Assembly (NCBI RefSeq): GCF_021216675.1
Contig: NZ_CP086120.1
Coordinates: 1,842,501-1,906,500, forward strand
DNA from: Streptomyces gobiensis
Lineage (GTDB): Bacteria; Actinomycetota; Actinomycetes; Streptomycetales; Streptomycetaceae
DNA length: 64,000 bases
Reading direction: 5' to 3'
The notes below the pieces were generated by a model. It was not told the origin of the DNA. It was given only the letters and a program-made list of their open reading frames with translations, and did no database searches. A program made the translations under genes and the position numbers. Position 1 is the first letter of the stretch. Each line of letters begins with the position of its first letter. Positions 60,501 through 64,000 of this stretch are shown one piece after another.

Positions 60501-61735
60501 GCCAGATCCTCCAGTACATCGGCGAGCGCGGTCACTCCGGCCACGCAGTCGTCCTCCCCGGCGAACTCGGCGGGCGAGTGCGATACCCCCGTGGGGTTGC
60601 GTACGTACAGCATGGCGGTGGGTATCCGCGCGGACAGGATCCCCGCGTCATGGCCCGCCCCGGTGGGCAGCACCGGGACACCGCCGAGCCGCGCCGCGAG
60701 CCGGTCGCGCAGCCCATGGGCGAACTCCACGACGGGGGTGAAGGACTCCTGGGTGACCTGGACGGCTACGCCCTCGCCCTCGCCATGCTCGATCGCCGCC
60801 CGCTCGATCGCGGTGACAACGGTGGACAGCGTCCCTTCGTCAGGGGCGCGGGAGTCAAGCCAGCCACTGACGAGGGAGGCGATGGCGTTGACACCGCCCG
60901 GGTCCACATTGACCTTGCCGAAGGTGGCCAGAGCGCCGGTGAGCTCCGCCTTCTGACGGGCGGCCAGGACCGTATGGGCGTAGGTGAGCATCGGGTCACG
61001 GCGGTCATCAATACGGGTGGTGCCCGCGTGGTTGGCCTCCCCCCGGAAGTCGAACCGCCAGCGGCCGTGCGGCCAGATCGCCGAGGCGACGCCCACGGGG
61101 TGAGGGGTGTCGGCGAGAGCCCGGCCCTGCTCGACATGCAGCTCGACAAACGCGCCGATGCGGGCGAGGCGTTCGGGGTCGGGGCCGATGGCGTCCGGAT
61201 CGTAGCCCGCCCGTTCCATGGCCTGGGGCAGGGTCACGCCATCCGCGTCGCGCAGCTGCCGCGCCTTGGCGGGGGTGAGCTGCCCGGCGGTGAGGCGGGA
61301 GCCGACGCAGGCGAGGCCGAAGCGGGCACCCTCCTCATCGCCGAAGTTGACGACGGCGATGGGTCTGGAGAGCCCCGTGAGCCCCCTCCTGCGGAGCTCA
61401 TCCAGCGCGGCGAAGGACGATACGACGCCGAGCGGGCCGTCGAAGGCGCCGCCATCGGGGACGGAGTCGAGGTGTGACCCCGTCACGATGGCGTCTCCGG
61501 CGGCCGGGTCTCCCAGCCAGGCCCACTGATTGCCGTTGCGGTCCAGCTCGTAGGCGAGCCCGCGGGCTTCGGCCTGTGCCTTGAACCAGGCACGGCAGTC
61601 GGCGTCCGCCCCCGTCCAGGCATACCGGCGGTAGCCGCCGGACTCGGCGCTGCGGCCGATGGGCGCGAGGTCACGCCACATCTCCTGGAACGCGGGGTGG
61701 TATGCCCCGGTCCCTCCCCCACCGTGCTCCCTCAC
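60491..61735 (-). CDS. M20-family amidohydrolase (allantoate/N-carbamoyl amino acid type) in the hut operon
   Basis: A 414-residue Zn peptidase-like hydrolase of the hydantoinase/carbamoylase group. Metal and active-site motifs: [60 protein letters not shown] and [40 protein letters not shown] near the end. Databases usually call it allantoate amidohydrolase. Inside hutU-M20-hutF-hutI, with no hutG in the window, N-formylglutamate deformylation is the more logical job (inference). GTG 61735 overlaps the hutU stop (GTGA). Confidence 0.85.
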   Translation of the reverse strand: MREHGGGGTGAYHPAFQEMWRDLAPIGRSAESGGYRRYAWTGADADCRAWFKAQAEARGLAYELDRNGNQWAWLGDPAAGDAIVTGSHLDSVPDGGAFDGPLGVVSSFAALDELRRRGLTGLSRPIAVVNFGDEEGARFGLACVGSRLTAGQLTPAKARQLRDADGVTLPQAMERAGYDPDAIGPDPERLARIGAFVELHVEQGRALADTPHPVGVASAIWPHGRWRFDFRGEANHAGTTRIDDRRDPMLTYAHTVLAARQKAELTGALATFGKVNVDPGGVNAIASLVSGWLDSRAPDEGTLSTVVTAIERAAIEHGEGEGVAVQVTQESFTPVVEFAHGLRDRLAARLGGVPVLPTGAGHDAGILSARIPTAMLYVRNPTGVSHSPAEFAGEDDCVAGVTALADVLEDLACQ

Positions 61736-63411
61736 CCGTTCTCACCCTCGCGCATCGGGATGCGGACCTCACGCTCGGCGGCGATCTCGTCCGCGCGGTC
61801 GTAGCCCGCGTCAACATGCCGGATGACGCCCATCCCGGGGTCGTTGGTGAGCACCCGGTTCAGCTTCGCGCGGGCGAGATCCGTACCGTCGGCCACGGAG
61901 ACTTGGCCCGCGTGGAGGGACCGCCCCATGCCGACGCCGCCGCCGTGGTGGATGGAGACCCACGACGCCCCCGACGCCACGTTCACCATGGCGTTGAGCA
62001 GCGGCCAGTCCGCGATCGCGTCGGAGCCGTCGAGCATCGCCTCGGTCTCCCGGTACGGGGAGGCCACCGAGCCGCAGTCCAGATGGTCGCGGCCGATCGC
62101 CAGCGGCGCGGAGATCTCGCCGCTCGCCACCATGTCGTTGAAGCGCTCACCCGCCCGGTCCCGTTCGCCATAGCCCAGCCAGCAAATACGGGCCGGGAGT
62201 CCCTGGAAATGGACCCGCTCCCCCGCCATCTTGATCCACCGGGCCAGCGACTCGTTCTCCGGGAAGAGATCGAGGATCGCCCGGTCCGTCGCCGCGATGT
62301 CCTTCGGGTCGCCGCTCAGCGCCGCCCAGCGGAAGGGGCCCTTGCCCTCGCAGAAGAGCGGCCGGATATAGGCCGGTACGAAGCCGGGGAAGGCGAAGGC
62401 CCGGTCATAGCCCGCGAGCTGCGCCTCGCCACGGATGGAGTTGCCGTAGTCGAAGACCTCGGCGCCCGCGTCCTGGAACCCCACCATGGCCTCAACATGC
62501 CGGGCCATCGATTCCCTCGCCCGCTGGGTGAAGTCGGCGGGCTTCTCGGCCGCGTAGGACGCCATATCGTCGAAGTCGACACCGAGCGGGAGATAGGCGA
62601 GCGGGTCATGGGCGCTCGTCTGGTCGGTCACGATGTCAATGGGGGCGTTCATGGCGAGCAGCTGGGGCACCAGCTCCGCCGCGTTGCCGAGGACGCCGAT
62701 CGACAGCGGCTTACGCTGGTCGCGGGCGGTCGTCGCCAACTCCAGCGCGTGGTCCAGGGAATCGGCGCGTACGTCCAGATAGCGGTGCTCGATTCGGCGC
62801 TGGATCGCCCGTGGGTCGCAGTCGACGCAGATCACGACGCCGTCGTTCATGGTGACCGCCAGCGGCTGGGCACCGCCCATACCGCCAAGGCCCGCCGTCA
62901 GCGTAATGGTCCCGGCCAGCGAGCCGCTGTGCTTGTTCTGAGAAGCGAGCTTCGCCGCGACCGCCGCGAACGTCTCGTACGTCCCCTGCAGGATCCCCTG
63001 CGTTCCGATGTAGATCCAGGAACCAGCCGTCATCTGGCCGTACATGGTGAGCCCGAGCTGTTCCAGCCGCCGGAACTCCTCCCAGTTCGCCCAGTCACCG
63101 ACCAGATTGGAGTTGGCGATCAGCACACGTGGCGCCCACTCATGGGTGGTCATCACGCCGACCGGACGCCCGGACTGTACGAGCATCGTCTCGTCGCCCT
63201 TGAGCGTCCTGAGCGTGCGCGTCATCGCGTCAAAGGAGCGCCAGTCGCGGGCCGCCTTCCCCGTACCGCCGTAGACGACGAGCCGGTCCGGGTGCTCCGC
63301 CACCTCCGGGTCGAGGTTGTTCTGCAGCATCCGCAGAGCGGCTTCCTGCTGCCACCCCCGGGCACTCAGCTCCGTACCACGCGGCGCTCGCACGGGTCGC
63401 GGTCCTGACAT
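61732..63411 (-). CDS. hutU: Urocanate hydratase
   Basis: A 559-residue NAD-dependent urocanase converting urocanate to imidazolonepropionate. [60 protein letters not shown] (NAD loop) and [20 protein letters not shown] are typical, as is the long [20 protein letters not shown]. First gene of the operon; the promoter and a palindromic operator lie at 63454-63485. Histidine ammonia-lyase (hutH) is not in the window, as is usual for Streptomyces. Confidence 0.97.
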   Translation of the reverse strand: MSGPRPVRAPRGTELSARGWQQEAALRMLQNNLDPEVAEHPDRLVVYGGTGKAARDWRSFDAMTRTLRTLKGDETMLVQSGRPVGVMTTHEWAPRVLIANSNLVGDWANWEEFRRLEQLGLTMYGQMTAGSWIYIGTQGILQGTYETFAAVAAKLASQNKHSGSLAGTITLTAGLGGMGGAQPLAVTMNDGVVICVDCDPRAIQRRIEHRYLDVRADSLDHALELATTARDQRKPLSIGVLGNAAELVPQLLAMNAPIDIVTDQTSAHDPLAYLPLGVDFDDMASYAAEKPADFTQRARESMARHVEAMVGFQDAGAEVFDYGNSIRGEAQLAGYDRAFAFPGFVPAYIRPLFCEGKGPFRWAALSGDPKDIAATDRAILDLFPENESLARWIKMAGERVHFQGLPARICWLGYGERDRAGERFNDMVASGEISAPLAIGRDHLDCGSVASPYRETEAMLDGSDAIADWPLLNAMVNVASGASWVSIHHGGGVGMGRSLHAGQVSVADGTDLARAKLNRVLTNDPGMGVIRHVDAGYDRADEIAAEREVRIPMREGENG

Positions 63412-63453
63412 GGCCCCTGCCTCCCTGCTCTCCTCGACTGGATCAGCCTATTC

Positions 63454-63485
63454 ATTCACTCTACGCAGTGAATAGAACTAGTCAA
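63454..63485 (-). promoter_or_regulatory. hutU promoter with overlapping palindromic operator
   Basis: On the minus strand TTGACT (63480-63485) and TAGAGT (63458-63463) are separated by 16 bases, a good housekeeping-type promoter. ATTCACT-CTACGC-AGTGAAT (63454-63473), an inverted repeat with 7-base arms, covers the -10 and spacer, so binding there would block transcription: the expected layout for a hut repressor. Confidence 0.7.
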
Positions 63486-63539
63486 CAACCGACCGGTGAA
63501 CCAGCTGGTCACCGGTGAATTTCTGGAAGACTGTCCGAT

Positions 63540-64000
63540 ATGGAGACCATCGCCGATCTGGACGAGCGCGTGAGCCACTGCCGCGCCTGCCCACGGCTGG
63601 TGCGGTGGCGGGAGGAGACGGCCAGGACCAAGCGCCGGTCCTACGCCGACTGGGACTACTGGGGGCGGCCGGTGCCGGGCTTTGGACCGGCGGACGCCCG
63701 GATGCTGATCGTCGGCCTGGCCCCGGCCGCGCATGGCGCCAACCGCACGGGCCGTATGTTCACCGGCGACCGCTCCGGCGATTTCCTGTACGCCGCCCTC
63801 CACTCCGTTGGGCTGGCCAGCCAGCCGACGTCCACCCATCAGGGCGACGGCCTTGAGCTGTCCGGTGTGCGCATCACCGCCCCGGTCCACTGCGCGCCGC
63901 CCGCCAACAAGCCCACGCCCGCGGAGCGTGACGCCTGCCGGTCCTGGCTGAGCGAGGAGCTGCGCCTGCTCCGCCCGACCCTGCGCTCGGTGGTGGTCCT
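63540..64000 (+). CDS. Uracil-DNA glycosylase, family 5 (UdgB-like), cut by the window end
   Basis: The first 153 codons of an open frame that runs off the right edge. It begins [20 protein letters not shown], with C14 and C17 as the first iron-sulfur ligands. [20 protein letters not shown] (motif A of family 5, with Ala in place of the usual catalytic Asp), [20 protein letters not shown] and [20 protein letters not shown] follow, and the next cysteines complete a 4-Cys set. It should excise uracil and other deaminated bases from DNA. Divergent from hutU with 128 bp between. ATG 63540 is the only good start; AAGACT 7-8 bases upstream hints at a leaderless transcript. Confidence 0.9.
   Translation, partial: METIADLDERVSHCRACPRLVRWREETARTKRRSYADWDYWGRPVPGFGPADARMLIVGLAPAAHGANRTGRMFTGDRSGDFLYAALHSVGLASQPTSTHQGDGLELSGVRITAPVHCAPPANKPTPAERDACRSWLSEELRLLRPTLRSVVV

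Noticed and set aside
59208-63408. Long plus-strand frames (582 and 568 codons) opposite the hut operon
   Set aside because: Shadows of hutF, the M20 gene and hutU, all of which have complete catalytic motifs.

Overview
The window is chromosomal DNA from a Streptomyces-type actinomycete. The base composition is very GC-rich with strongly biased third codon positions, starts are often GTG, and the gene content is diagnostic: whiB, a full fbiA/fbiB pair for coenzyme F420, class-E-type sortase substrates, a SigI-like sigma factor with its partner-switching regulators, and a hut cluster using formimidoylglutamate deiminase. From memory, gene order matches the SCO3020-SCO3073 stretch of Streptomyces coelicolor. 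Much of it (sahH, manA, SIS gene, manB, DUF3499, metallopeptidase, whiB, fbiA, fbiB, manC, LCP, TIGR03089, acyl-CoA dehydrogenase, purE, purK, GtrA) also parallels the Rv3248c-Rv3277 region of Mycobacterium tuberculosis. This is conserved core chromosome rather than an island. No phage, transposase, integrase, CRISPR array, tRNA or rRNA was found.

Layout. 0.2-2.2 kb: a divergent SpoIIM-like/RDD membrane pair. 2.2-10.2 kb: a long minus-strand run with S-adenosylhomocysteinase, a CDF transporter and the mannose-phosphate genes (manA, a SIS-domain protein, a Trm112-like protein, manB, DUF3499). 10.5-17.1 kb: a zincin-like protein with a degenerate metal motif, DUF5719, a giant GT2 membrane glycosyltransferase and whiB. 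17.7-20.6 kb: cysteine dioxygenase, fbiA, fbiB. 20.6-23.1 kb: a DNA glycosylase, a small unknown, and a CGNR regulator/VOC protein pair around a dense palindromic operator. 23.1-36.5 kb: a cell-envelope block with five LytR-CpsA-Psr (LCP) genes, a GT2 enzyme, a PGRP-type amidase and a GDP-mannose pyrophosphorylase. 36.5-47.2 kb: a POT transporter, a two-component system, GtrA, purK-purE, a membrane dipeptidase, an Excalibur protein, an acyl-CoA dehydrogenase and UDP-glucose dehydrogenase. 47.2-51.4 kb: a four-gene operon of sortase-type surface proteins and DUF916-like membrane proteins. 51.5-53.8 kb: an anti-sigma/anti-anti-sigma/sigma module. 54.1-56.7 kb: an orphan DegT-type aminotransferase and a fibronectin-III lipoprotein-like protein. 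56.7-63.4 kb: small VOC and TIGR03086 proteins and the hut operon. The right edge cuts a family-5 uracil-DNA glycosylase.

How the genes fit together. ManA, ManB and ManC convert fructose-6-phosphate to GDP-mannose, the donor for protein and envelope mannosylation. The GT2, LCP, GtrA, PGRP, UDP-glucose dehydrogenase and sortase-substrate genes make or decorate the envelope. WhiB and the SigI-like module are developmental or stress regulators. The hut genes take urocanate to formylglutamate and, by inference, glutamate.

The most interesting parts are: (1) the surface-protein operon at 47.2-51.4 kb, which pairs LAQTG and LPKTG proteins sharing a duplicated domain with a DUF916-like protein, resembling the Firmicute WxL system; (2) an intergenic element at 4.6, 16.5 and 27.9 kb whose inner hairpin keeps pairing by compensatory changes; (3) the CGNR/VOC intergenic operator with two identical 10-bp palindromes exactly 30 bp apart; and (4) short tandem duplications that begin at or span stop codons at several gene junctions.
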